From Microbulbifer sp. HZ11 (GTDB lineage Bacteria > Pseudomonadota > Gammaproteobacteria > Pseudomonadales > Cellvibrionaceae): DNA of 64,000 nt. Position 1 is the first letter of the stretch; every line of letters starts with the position of its first letter. Below are positions 8,449-16,729 of this stretch, one piece after another. Under the pieces are notes generated by a model, which made no database searches, was not told the DNA's origin, and saw only the letters and a list, made by a program, of their open reading frames with translations. The stretch covers positions 248,001 to 312,000 of the forward strand of contig NZ_JELR01000005.1 in NCBI RefSeq assembly GCF_000708675.1. Direction: 5' to 3'. The position numbers and the translations under genes were made by a program.

Positions 8449-10605
8449 ATGACTAAGCCTGTATTTAATTTGAAGATGGTGGCGCCTCTTGCCGCGGCTA
8501 TCATCAGCGTCAACGCCGCTGCCCAGAGCGCAGCTAATGAATCTGTAGCCATGAGCGCAAGCTCCGGTGTCGAGGAGATTGTGGTAACCGGCACAAACGT
8601 GTACCGCGATCGCACCGACGATATCAACCCGACACTGTCTTTCGATCTGGATTTCTTTCAGCGCTTTGAGCCGCTGACGGTTGGTGAGATGCTCAAGCGC
8701 ACCCCGGGTGTTGCCTTCACTTCTGACGTTCTTGAGTACGACGCCGTACAGCTGCGTGGTATGAACGCCGAGTACACTGAAGTTCTGATCAATGGCCGTC
8801 CGATCCCCGGCCAGGGCGCTGACCGCACCTTCTTTGTTGACCGTATCCCGTCCGAGCTGGTTGAGCGTATCGAAATTATCCGCTCTCCGTCGGCGGACAT
8901 GACTTCTCAGGGCGTCGCTGGCTCTCTGAACGTGATCTTGAAAGATGGCGCCAAGCTGGAAGGTATTACTACCCGCCTGGGCAGCACCTACTACGCCGAC
9001 TCCGAAGACTTCCGCACCATTGGCTCCGCTGCCATCGCGCACGCCGGTGAGAGTTATGACTTCTGGCTGGGTGCGAATATCCAGGAACGCTTCAACCCAA
9101 AGCGTAAGACCGAAGCCTACTTCGATGAGGAAGTACTGGAAGGTTATGCCTTCGAAGAAGATACCCGTGACGGCAACGATAATTCTCTGAACGGTTCTCT
9201 CGGTCTCCAGCTGGATGACACCTCCGAGGTACGCTTTAACGCCTACTACGTCTTCACCGACCGCACCGAAAACGAGCTGGTTACCGAATACGAAGGTGAT
9301 GTGATCAGCCGTAGCGAGGGTGACCTGGTAGCGATCTCCACTCAGGAAGAGCAGATTGACCAGACCAGCTGGGGTATCGACGGTGTGTACGTTACCGCGT
9401 TGGGTTCCGGTGAGCTGGAGCTTTCTGCGGCTCTCTCCCAATTCAAGGAAGACACCGTCAACTTCGAAACTGAGGAAGAGTTTGACGACGGTGTTTCCGA
9501 AGGTGTGGAAGAGGGCGATGAGGTTCTGTTTATCGAGGACAAGAACTACTCCCTGGAAGGCAGCTATAAAATCGCGCTGGGTGCGACCGAGCTGAAGACC
9601 GGCCTTTCCTATGGCGCCAGCGAGCGTTCTGGTCTGCAGGCCGGTTTCTTCGACGTGGATGCGGACATCGAGGAAACTCGTGTCGCTCCATACGCCAAGC
9701 TGACCTTTGATATGGCAGAAAACCTCAGCCTGGAAGGCGGTCTGCGTTATGACATCTACGAGCGCGAAGTCTCTAACGAAGACGGCAGCGCAAAAAGCGA
9801 CAGTAATGAACTACTGCCATCCATGAGCCTGCGTTGGGACATGGATGACGATAACCGTGTGACGGCCTCTGTTGCACGTACCCTGCGTCGCCCGGAGTTC
9901 GATCTGGTTTCTCCGTTTGAAGAAGACGAGACTCCGGACGATGAAGACGTAACCATCGGTAATCCGGATCTGGCCTCTGAGCTGGCCTGGGGCTTCGACC
10001 TCGGCTTCGAGCACCGCCTGCCCGGTCGTGGTATCGTCGGTGTGAACTTCTTCTACCGCGATATCGACGACGTTATCGAGTTGACTGATACCGGTATCGA
10101 AACTGAAGCCGGTGGCGCGCTGTTTACGCCGATGAATGTGGGTAACGGTACTTCCCGCGGCGTCGAGTTTGATATCTCCATGCCGTTGGCGTTCATTGGG
10201 CTGGAAAACACCGGTTTCTATGCCAACTACGCTTACCTCGATTCTGAAATCAAAGATCCGTTTACCGGCGAAATGCGCACTTTCCGCAACCAGCCGGATT
10301 CCGTGTACAACATCAGCCTGACCCAGGACCTGCCGGGCTTTGGTGGCGCGGGTATCTCTTACCAGAAGCGCAGCGAATCCCTCGAAACCGAATTTGAGGA
10401 ATACGTTATCACCGAATACGACGGCAACCTGGAAATGTTCGTCGAGTGGAATATTTCGGAGCAATCGGTTCTGCGCTTCAGTGGCACCAACCTGCTGGAC
10501 CAGGAAAAGGTTGAGTACATTCGCGACTACGGTGAGCCGGTCAACGAAATCCAGTACGAAGACAGTACTCCGACTTACAGTCTGACTTGGCGTTCTGCGT
10601 TCTAA
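8449..10605 (+). CDS. TonB-dependent outer-membrane receptor linked to phytase and PhoX
   Basis: This is a 718-residue ligand-gated outer-membrane channel. A signal peptide ends near AAA-Q26, followed by a TonB-box-like EEIVVTG (42-48), a plug domain with TPGVAF, LRGMNAEYTEVLINGRP and VERIEIIRSPSA, and a beta-barrel ending in TWRSAF with the terminal aromatic typical of barrel insertion. GGGGAACT precedes the ATG. Loops are strongly acidic. Its place between phoX and a phytase suggests a phosphorus-containing ligand such as phytate or an inositol phosphate, but the sequence alone does not identify the substrate. A strong terminator follows, so the phytase is transcribed separately. Confidence 0.95.
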   Translation: MTKPVFNLKMVAPLAAAIISVNAAAQSAANESVAMSASSGVEEIVVTGTNVYRDRTDDINPTLSFDLDFFQRFEPLTVGEMLKRTPGVAFTSDVLEYDAVQLRGMNAEYTEVLINGRPIPGQGADRTFFVDRIPSELVERIEIIRSPSADMTSQGVAGSLNVILKDGAKLEGITTRLGSTYYADSEDFRTIGSAAIAHAGESYDFWLGANIQERFNPKRKTEAYFDEEVLEGYAFEEDTRDGNDNSLNGSLGLQLDDTSEVRFNAYYVFTDRTENELVTEYEGDVISRSEGDLVAISTQEEQIDQTSWGIDGVYVTALGSGELELSAALSQFKEDTVNFETEEEFDDGVSEGVEEGDEVLFIEDKNYSLEGSYKIALGATELKTGLSYGASERSGLQAGFFDVDADIEETRVAPYAKLTFDMAENLSLEGGLRYDIYEREVSNEDGSAKSDSNELLPSMSLRWDMDDDNRVTASVARTLRRPEFDLVSPFEEDETPDDEDVTIGNPDLASELAWGFDLGFEHRLPGRGIVGVNFFYRDIDDVIELTDTGIETEAGGALFTPMNVGNGTSRGVEFDISMPLAFIGLENTGFYANYAYLDSEIKDPFTGEMRTFRNQPDSVYNISLTQDLPGFGGAGISYQKRSESLETEFEEYVITEYDGNLEMFVEWNISEQSVLRFSGTNLLDQEKVEYIRDYGEPVNEIQYEDSTPTYSLTWRSAF

Positions 10606-10622
10606 AGTCGGATTTATTTCGC

Positions 10623-10661
10623 AAAAGCCCGGTACCGGTGGAAGTCGGTACCGGGCTTTTT
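10623..10661 (+). terminator. Rho-independent terminator after the TonB receptor
   Basis: A near-perfect stem AAAAGCCCGGTACCG / CGGTACCGGGCTTTT with a seven-base loop ends in a T run. It lies 18 bases after the receptor stop and is essentially symmetrical. Confidence 0.9.
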
Positions 10662-10685
10662 GCTATTTTTATATGTTGAACGGAT

Positions 10686-10714
10686 ATGTCACCTGTTTGC
10701 CACTTTACTGTCAT
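10686..10714 (+). promoter_or_regulatory. Three-half-site Pho box upstream of the phytase
   Basis: The sequence reads ATGTCAC-CTGT-TTGCCAC-TTTA-CTGTCAT: three 7-base units at strict 11-base spacing with 4-base spacers. The last unit is the exact PhoB half-site CTGTCAT, and the others match at most positions. A -10-like TAAGTT starts ten bases after the last unit (10725-10730), as in PhoB-activated promoters that lack a -35. Phosphate-starvation control of the phytase is therefore likely. Confidence 0.65.
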
Positions 10715-10781
10715 GCTGTGAGTGTAAGTTGCTGCCAACGGTATTCACCCTGCCTGGGAAACTCGGATAGTCGATAAAACT

Positions 10782-12713
10782 ATGTCATCAAAAACCCTTA
10801 AATTTGCCGGCTTACTGGCCGTCGCCGGTCTGCTCAGCGCTTGCGGCCAACAAACTGAGGCTCCCGCGAAGGCGCCAAAACCCATTCAATCACAATCGGC
10901 ACTTGTGCTAAGCGACGTAGTGTCCAGCCAATTGGCACCACTCGTTCTGGCGGGGGAGGACTACCTGCTGCTGGCCAGCGAAAAACGCGGATTGGTACTG
11001 GTGAGCGCGAGTGGCGAAGAAAAGCTCGCACTGGATGGTGGTACCGTGGAGCGTTTTGCTTTACAGAAATTGGCTGAGGACAGCTGGCTGGTTGCGATGT
11101 ACAACGAGGACAGTGCCGAGTTGCAGCTGCGCCTTGTGGATATGGAAGAGGGCAGCCCGCGTATTCGCTATCTGGCGGCAATGGCAACCAGCGCTCCCCA
11201 GGCGGCCATGTGCTTCTCCCGCCAGGGTGGCCGCACCCACCTGTTTGCAATCGATGAGAACGGGCTGGGACATGAATACGTGGTGCACCCGCGGGAACAG
11301 GCGTGGGAATTTACCGGTGTGCGCCCTCTGTATTTTGGTGAGCAGGTTTCTTCCTGTGTCGTGGACGACCGCAATGGAAAAATACTGGTGGCGCAACCGC
11401 CACTGGGGATCTGGAGCCTGAATGCGGATGCGGAAATGGATGAAGAGCGCGAAGTGTTCGCCGCCGCCGCGGACCTGTCGCAGGATGCATTCGGCGGCCT
11501 GTGGCTGGATGATGCCAGTGGCAACCTCTGGCTTACCGCTGGCGAGCGGGTACTGGCGTTCAATATCAATACTCCGCGCCAGGCACCGCACTTTGTGGAA
11601 ACCCTGGCGGAGATCGAGCCGGTTTCTGCGGCGGTTCAGCAGGGGGCTTTACTTGCGCTGGCAGAAGAAAGTGATCAGGTGCATCGCTTTGCCATCACGC
11701 TGCCAGAGCCGGCTGCAGAAATACAGGCATTTCGCGGGCCAGTGGAAATTCCGCGCGTGCGTGCCAGCGGGCAGACCGCGCCGGTGGCTTCCGGTGGCGA
11801 CGCTGCAGATGACCCGGCCATCTGGGTTAATCCTGTGAACCCGTCTGCCAGTCTGATTCTGGGCACCGATAAGAAGAGCGGTCTCAGTGTGTACGACCTG
11901 AATGGCAAGCTGCTGGAGCATTTTGCTGTCGGGCGGGTTAACAACGTCGATCTTCGCCCGATGCAGCACGGCAAATTCGTCGCCATCGCCGCGGCCAGTA
12001 ACCGTACCGACCCTGGTGTCAGCCTGTTCGGGATCACCGCTGGCGGCGTGGTGGAGCACCTGGGGCTGCGCAATCTGGAGATGGATGATCCCTACGGGCT
12101 GTGTGTGTATCGCAAAGGGGCTGACCTGATGACCTGGGTGTCCGATAAAGAGGGCCCCTTGCAGCTTCTGCAGATCGTTCCCGGTACCGGCGATGTGGAC
12201 TGGAGCCTCAAAAAGATCGCCTCGCTACCGGTGGCCAGTCAGGTGGAAGGCTGTGTGGTAGACGATGAGCAGCAGATGCTGTTCTTCGGTGAGGAAGATG
12301 GCGGTATCTGGCGCCTGGACATCGCGGCCTTTGCTGCCGGCGAAGCCAAGCCCCAGCTGATCGCGCCGGTCGATGGCGAACGTCTGGCGGCGGATGTGGA
12401 AGGCATGGGCTTTTATCACGCCAGTGACAAGAGCTACCTGGTGGTGTCCAGCCAGGGTAATAACAGCTACGCACTGTTCTCGCGCGACGGCAGCCAGTTT
12501 GTGGGCCACTTCAAGGTGGATATCAACCTGGATAAAAATCTCGACGGCAGCTCTGAAACCGACGGCCTGGAAGTCTCCAGTGCGGCGCTTGGCAGCCAGT
12601 ACCCGCAGGGGCTGCTGGTGGTGCAGGATGGCCGCAATCGTATGCCCAGCCAGAGCCAGAACTTCAAGCTTGTTTCCTGGGCGGATATCGCCGAAACACT
12701 GAAGCTGCAGTAA
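10782..12713 (+). CDS. Two-domain beta-propeller phytase (3-phytase), lipoprotein
   Basis: This 643-residue protein should remove phosphate groups from phytate in a calcium-dependent way. A lipoprotein signal ends LLSAC (Cys21). Residues from about 330 to the end form a complete beta-propeller phytase: DDPAIWVNP (343-351), GTDKKSGLSVYDL, SQVEGCVVDDE (486-496), FFGEEDGGIW, DVEGMGFYH (538-546) and a DGSSETDGLEV segment. Residues 22-325 look like a second, degenerate propeller: SSCVVDDRNGKILVAQPPLGIW mirrors the EGCVVDDE region but lacks its acidic residues. Such dual-domain phytases are known. It follows the receptor after a terminator and its own Pho-box-like promoter. Confidence 0.93.
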   Translation: MSSKTLKFAGLLAVAGLLSACGQQTEAPAKAPKPIQSQSALVLSDVVSSQLAPLVLAGEDYLLLASEKRGLVLVSASGEEKLALDGGTVERFALQKLAEDSWLVAMYNEDSAELQLRLVDMEEGSPRIRYLAAMATSAPQAAMCFSRQGGRTHLFAIDENGLGHEYVVHPREQAWEFTGVRPLYFGEQVSSCVVDDRNGKILVAQPPLGIWSLNADAEMDEEREVFAAAADLSQDAFGGLWLDDASGNLWLTAGERVLAFNINTPRQAPHFVETLAEIEPVSAAVQQGALLALAEESDQVHRFAITLPEPAAEIQAFRGPVEIPRVRASGQTAPVASGGDAADDPAIWVNPVNPSASLILGTDKKSGLSVYDLNGKLLEHFAVGRVNNVDLRPMQHGKFVAIAAASNRTDPGVSLFGITAGGVVEHLGLRNLEMDDPYGLCVYRKGADLMTWVSDKEGPLQLLQIVPGTGDVDWSLKKIASLPVASQVEGCVVDDEQQMLFFGEEDGGIWRLDIAAFAAGEAKPQLIAPVDGERLAADVEGMGFYHASDKSYLVVSSQGNNSYALFSRDGSQFVGHFKVDINLDKNLDGSSETDGLEVSSAALGSQYPQGLLVVQDGRNRMPSQSQNFKLVSWADIAETLKLQ

Positions 12714-12755
12714 GCCTGTACAGGGGAGGAACAAGCCCTCTCCCATATGTGCGAG

Positions 12756-12790
12756 AATCCGCCGGACTCTTCTGATCCGGCGGATTTTTT
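12756..12790 (+). terminator. Phytase terminator abutting the next gene's start codon
   Basis: A perfect 10-bp stem AATCCGCCGG / CCGGCGGATT with an 11-base loop is followed by a T run that ends directly at the ATG of the aldo/keto reductase (12791). The descending arm supplies the only purine-rich stretch (GGCGGA) at Shine-Dalgarno distance from that ATG. Confidence 0.9.
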
Positions 12791-13705
12791 ATGCAGCGCA
12801 TTTCTTCCTCTCTCACGTCTGACCTTTCTTTTTCCCGCATCGCTTTTGGTCTTTGGCGCCTGACTGACTGGGGCTATTCCCCGGCCGAGCGTGTGTCGCT
12901 GTTTGAGCAGATGCTGGACCTGGGGGTGACAACCTTTGATCTTGCGGATATCTACGGGGACTATCGCTGCGAGCAGTTTTTTGGCGAGGCACTGAAGCTG
13001 CAACCACAATTGCGTGAGCGTATGGAGATTGTCAGCAAGTGCAGTATTCGCCTTGCGGGCGAGGCATCCGGTGCGCGCCTCAATCACTATGATACCAGTG
13101 CGGGGCATATCCGCTCGGCGGTAGAAACCAGCCTGCGGGATATGGGCATCGAGCAGATGGACTTGTTACTGCTGCACCGCCCGGATCCGCTGATGGATGC
13201 GGATGCGCTGGCCGGCGTTCTCGAGACCCTGGTACAGGAAGGCAAGGTAAAACACCTCGGGGTTTCCAATTTCCATCCGCACCAGTTTGACCTGTTGCAA
13301 TCCCGCCTTTCTTTACCCTTGGTCGCCAACCAGATCGAAGTTTCGCTACTGCATTCTCAGCCCATGTTTGACGGCCAGTTGGACCACTGCCAGCAACATA
13401 AAGTGATCCCCATGGCCTGGTCACCGTTTGCGGGCGGGCGCCTGTTCAGTGGCGACGACACAGACGCGACGCGCGTACAGCAGGAGCTGGCTCGCCTGAG
13501 TAAATCACTGGGGCTGGATGCGGAAAACGGCCCCATGCAATTGGCGCTGGCGTGGTTGCTGAAGCATCCCTCACACATGGTTCCGGTACTCGGTAGTGGA
13601 AATCCGAAGCGGCTGGTTGCGGCACTGGCTGCGTTGGAAATGGAGCTGGATCGAGAGGCGTGGTTTGAGTTGTTGCGTGCTGGGCGTGGCAGAGATGTGG
13701 ATTAG
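12791..13705 (+). CDS. Aldo/keto reductase (YdhF-like)
   Basis: This is a 304-residue NAD(P)H-dependent oxidoreductase of the aldo/keto reductase superfamily. The catalytic set is visible: Asp50 and Tyr55 in FDLADIYG, Lys83 in IVSKC and His129 in LLLHRPDP. LGVSNFHPHQ and VLGSGNPKR fit the barrel and cofactor site. The N-terminus (MQRISSS...FSRIAFGLWRLTDWG) aligns in memory with E. coli YdhF, fixing the start at 12791 even though no Shine-Dalgarno lies outside the preceding terminator. The substrate is unknown. It is flanked by terminators and repeats, so probably monocistronic. Confidence 0.92.
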   Translation: MQRISSSLTSDLSFSRIAFGLWRLTDWGYSPAERVSLFEQMLDLGVTTFDLADIYGDYRCEQFFGEALKLQPQLRERMEIVSKCSIRLAGEASGARLNHYDTSAGHIRSAVETSLRDMGIEQMDLLLLHRPDPLMDADALAGVLETLVQEGKVKHLGVSNFHPHQFDLLQSRLSLPLVANQIEVSLLHSQPMFDGQLDHCQQHKVIPMAWSPFAGGRLFSGDDTDATRVQQELARLSKSLGLDAENGPMQLALAWLLKHPSHMVPVLGSGNPKRLVAALAALEMELDREAWFELLRAGRGRDVD

Positions 13706-13749
13706 TTTGAGTTTGGTGGTATTTCTTCTTGCGGCCCTTTGGTGGCGCC

Positions 13750-13869
13750 GGAGCACTGGGGTGTTGTATTTGGAACCGAGCTAGGCGCCCCCCTGTGAAT
13801 ACATCCCTGTACGCTGCGTCGCAAACGTCCCTGTTTGCGACGCTTCCAAATACAACACCCCAGCACTCC
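13750..13869 (+). repeat. Structured intergenic repeat, copy A
   Basis: This is a nested hairpin element. Outer arms 13750-13775 and 13844-13869 are complementary over 26 bases with two mismatches (20 bases perfect, 13756-13775 / 13844-13863). Inside are a single-stranded core at 13795-13815 containing CATCCCTG and a perfect 11-bp inner hairpin (GCGTCGCAAAC / GTTTGCGACGC, 13816-13843) with loop GTCCCT. The core matches copy B at 16 of 21 positions on the opposite strand. It has no T run and no coding frame. It lies in the 392-base gap between convergent genes, which holds only this element, copy B and a palindrome. It may be a dispersed repeat or bidirectional terminator. Confidence 0.75.
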
Positions 13870-13953
13870 AGCTTCAATTTGAACGAGTGTGCTTCGTAAG
13901 CAAATGTTTATTCGGGGTAATTTAGCCAGATGTGAAGGTGCGGACGGTGGGGG

Positions 13954-14030
13954 AAGTTCGCGAGACCTTCAAAAACAGGATGTTTTTGCAGAGCCCCCAG
14001 GGATGGGTTCACGGCGTGTCTCGCGAACTT
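13954..14030 (-). repeat. Structured intergenic repeat, copy B (opposite orientation)
   Basis: Perfect 13-bp outer arms (AAGTTCGCGAGAC at 13954-13966, GTCTCGCGAACTT at 14018-14030) enclose, reading on the minus strand, a core at 14012-13992 containing CATCCCTG and then an 8-bp inner hairpin (CAAAAACA / TGTTTTTG, 13970-13988) with loop TCC. Element order, core sequence and loop resemble copy A, whereas the stem sequences differ completely, so structure rather than stem sequence is conserved. Confidence 0.72.
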
Positions 14031-14033
14031 TCA

Positions 14034-14055
14034 CCACTGGCGGCGCCGCCAGTGG
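14034..14055. repeat. Perfect 22-base palindrome
   Basis: An uninterrupted inverted repeat with half CCACTGGCGGC lies three bases beyond copy B and 43 bases from the end of the convergent gene at 14098. It could form a cruciform or hairpin, or be a dimeric binding site. It is followed by smaller repeats (CTACG / CGTAG). No T run follows on either strand within the expected distance. Confidence 0.7.
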
Positions 14056-14097
14056 AAGTACTACGAAGTACCGTAGCAAAAACCACAGAGGTTTAAA

Positions 14098-15054
14098 TTA
14101 CCCTGCGTAAGCGTTATCCGGCACCAGATCGTAATTCACATCCCCGAGGTCAAACTGCTCAAGAGGAGCAAGGTGCATGGGGACGCGGTAGCAGCGAAGC
14201 AGTTCGTCACCGCGGCGATCCATCACTTCCAGCTGTTCACCGGAAATGCTGTGCAGCAGGCGATCGAACTCGGTAACGGCAGAGGCAATCGCCATCTTGT
14301 ATTCCAGCTCGTCGCCCAGCTTGATATAGCGCGCATCGCCATCCACCAGCTCGATGCGCAGCCAGCCCGGTCCGCGCTCGGCGCCGGCGACGCCCAGAAC
14401 CAGCGGGCCCTGTTGATCCTGACAGATAGGGGCGAGCTCGTAAGTTGAAGGCTCCGCATCCGCCTCCTGGCCAACCCACACCCATCCAGGCAAGCCGATA
14501 CGGGTGAGGTGCCATTCCGACAGCCACACGGTCTGGTCATCATCCACGCGGAACTCGCTGTACTCCCGCTGTCCACTGCTCGGAGCCAGGCTTACATTGG
14601 CCTCCGGATTTTGTTTGCGGAAGGTATGCAGCTGCTGGGTCATCTCATAATTGACTTCCCAGCGTTTCTGCAGGCGCCACTGCATGGGGTACTCGCCCCA
14701 CTCCACCAGATACTCCTCGCGCTCGCGCAGCGTTTCCGCCACGCGCCAGAAAGCACCGTCAATAAGAATGCAGGTATCACCGGGTTTACTGCCGGGGGCG
14801 ATAATGCTGTGTTCGGGGGAGGCTTCAGAGGCGTTGACCACATGCTCGCTGCGACCCTCAATCACCTCGTACCAGGGAAAGCCATGGCGCAGGGGGGGAG
14901 GAAAGGCCAGTGGTGGGCGGCCCGCAAGTAGACGGCGGAAAAGAACGGATTTTTCGATTTCCAGGTCAGACAGGGTGTAGCCTTCTTTCTGGGTAATCTG
15001 GCCCCAGGCAAAGGCTGCCCGTACCAATTGTTTTTCTCTGTCTGAAAAGCTCAT
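14098..15054 (-). CDS. Unrecognised protein (318 residues)
   Basis: I do not recognise the family. With ATG 15054 (MSFSDREKQLVRAAFAWGQI) the product is soluble and acidic, with no signal peptide or transmembrane helix. A longer in-frame extension to 15261 overlaps the divergent S33 gene and looks non-coding. An N-terminal helical third is followed by a Trp/Tyr-rich middle (EWGEYPMQWRLQKRWEVNYE, then WLSEWHLTRIGLPGWVWVG) and a beta-rich end. Codon use matches its neighbours. It is divergent from the S33 peptidase with about 150 bases between, and convergent with the reductase across the repeat cluster. Confidence 0.75.
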   Translation of the reverse strand: MSFSDREKQLVRAAFAWGQITQKEGYTLSDLEIEKSVLFRRLLAGRPPLAFPPPLRHGFPWYEVIEGRSEHVVNASEASPEHSIIAPGSKPGDTCILIDGAFWRVAETLREREEYLVEWGEYPMQWRLQKRWEVNYEMTQQLHTFRKQNPEANVSLAPSSGQREYSEFRVDDDQTVWLSEWHLTRIGLPGWVWVGQEADAEPSTYELAPICQDQQGPLVLGVAGAERGPGWLRIELVDGDARYIKLGDELEYKMAIASAVTEFDRLLHSISGEQLEVMDRRGDELLRCYRVPMHLAPLEQFDLGDVNYDLVPDNAYAG

Positions 15055-15205
15055 CTCGGCGGGTTCGTTGCTTATTCTGTAGTCAAACGACGGCAAACCA
15101 TACCACTCGGCGCCGGTTGACGCCACGGCAATCTCGTGTAGAGCACAGCGATGGCGGGAAAACTTCGGTAGACTGCGGAAGCGACTAATTATGCGCGAGT
15201 GACTG

Positions 15206-16729
15206 ATGTCGAAGAAGAAGAGAAAAGTAAGTGGATGCAGGCCGCTTTTGGGAGCGGTCATCTGGGGGCTGCTGGCAACTGGTGCCGCGGTGGCGCAGCA
15301 ATCCGGTCCGTCTGCCGTACCGGGCCCGCTGGTGCCTGAACCCTGTTATGGCAGCGGCTGGTCTGATGCGTTGCGCTGTTACCAAGTGCCGGTCACAGGC
15401 CCGCAGGCCGGGCAGGGGGCGGAACTCGCGGTGCTGGTGGCGCCAGCGCTGAACGGCGGCCAGCAGGAGCCTCTGTATATGTTGGCCGGTGGCCCCGGCC
15501 AGGCGGCGTCAGATTTGGTGCGGCTGCTCAACCCGCTGCACAAGATCAATCGCGAGCGCGATGTGGTGTTTGTGGACCGCCGTGGCGCCGGCCTTTCGGA
15601 TGTATTCGATTGTGGCGTCAGTGACTCTCCACCTTCGGAACTGCAGCGGTTTGCCGAGATTATCGCGCAATGCTATGCGGGTGCTTCCGACCGCCCGGTG
15701 ACCCTCAATAGCCGCCAGACGGTGGAGGATCTCGAACAGGTACGCAAAGCCCTGGGGCACGAAAAAATCAGTCTGTGGGGCGGTTCCTGGGGTACGCGGA
15801 CTGCGTTGCTGTACCAGCAGTGGTACCCGGAGTCCCTGGAGAGGCTGGTGCTGGATGGGGTGGCCCCCATTGAAAGCAAAGTATTCCTGACCGCTCAGGA
15901 GGCGGAGTCCGCCCTGCAGCAGCTCCAGCGGGACTGTGCCGCCGACCCTGTGTGCGCTGAATTTGGCGACTGGCGCGCGGCTTTGGACCAGATGCTCGCA
16001 AGTTGGGACCGAGCCCGAGCGGTGAGCTTTCCGGACCCATTTACCGGTTTCCCTTCGGAAGAACCGGTGGAAGGTTGGGTGCTCGCCAATGCCGTGCGCA
16101 GTGCGCTTTATGATCCCGCTGCCGCGGCGCAGCTGCCGTTTGCCGTTGACCAGGCGGCCAAGGGCAATCTGATGCCGATGGCGGGTATCGTTGGTCTGTT
16201 CGCCGCAATGGAAGGCAGTATGGCCATGGGGCTGACATTTTCTGTCGCCTGCGCCGAGGAAATGTCGCGCATCAGTGAAGCGGAAATTGCTGCCGATAGT
16301 GCTGGTACATTTCTTGGCCGCGCCTTCCTGCAGCCATTTGTGCGTGGTTGTGCCAACTGGCCGGTGCCCCCCCGTGAATACGCCCCTCCTGAGCCCCGCG
16401 CGCATCCGGTGCTGCTGATCTCGGGTAGTGCCGACCCGATTACCCCACCGGACTATGCAGAGCGGTCACTGGGCTACCTGGAAAACAGCCAGCACCTGGT
16501 TGTGCGGGGTGGGGGGCATATCAACAGTGCCCGCGGTTGTATTCCCGATCTGATTCTGGAGTTTCTCGGCGGTGAAAGCAGCGAGCTGGATTTTGGTTGT
16601 GTGGCCGACATCAAGCGCCCGCCATTTATGGCGGCGGCGTTTGGCCCGGAGTTCACGCCGAGACAGGAGGCAGACGTGGCGCGGGAAGATGCGACCGGTG
16701 CCAGTGTGCAGGAAGGAGGTCAGCCATGA
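15206..16729 (+). CDS. Secreted S33-family alpha/beta hydrolase peptidase
   Basis: This is a 507-residue exported serine hydrolase related to tripeptidyl/prolyl aminopeptidases. A basic start and hydrophobic helix ending AAVAQ give a signal peptide. The oxyanion motif AGGPG is at 94-98, the nucleophile elbow GGSWG places Ser194, and the C-terminal acid and base are Asp410 (SGSADPITPP) and His438 (RGGGHINSA). VDRRGAGLSD is typical. Paired cysteines around 136-156 and 244-250 suit a periplasmic enzyme. Its stop overlaps the ABC ATPase start (ATGA), so it belongs to an operon with the exporter, but it is not obvious that it acts on that exporter's substrate. Confidence 0.92.
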   Translation: MSKKKRKVSGCRPLLGAVIWGLLATGAAVAQQSGPSAVPGPLVPEPCYGSGWSDALRCYQVPVTGPQAGQGAELAVLVAPALNGGQQEPLYMLAGGPGQAASDLVRLLNPLHKINRERDVVFVDRRGAGLSDVFDCGVSDSPPSELQRFAEIIAQCYAGASDRPVTLNSRQTVEDLEQVRKALGHEKISLWGGSWGTRTALLYQQWYPESLERLVLDGVAPIESKVFLTAQEAESALQQLQRDCAADPVCAEFGDWRAALDQMLASWDRARAVSFPDPFTGFPSEEPVEGWVLANAVRSALYDPAAAAQLPFAVDQAAKGNLMPMAGIVGLFAAMEGSMAMGLTFSVACAEEMSRISEAEIAADSAGTFLGRAFLQPFVRGCANWPVPPREYAPPEPRAHPVLLISGSADPITPPDYAERSLGYLENSQHLVVRGGGHINSARGCIPDLILEFLGGESSELDFGCVADIKRPPFMAAAFGPEFTPRQEADVAREDATGASVQEGGQP

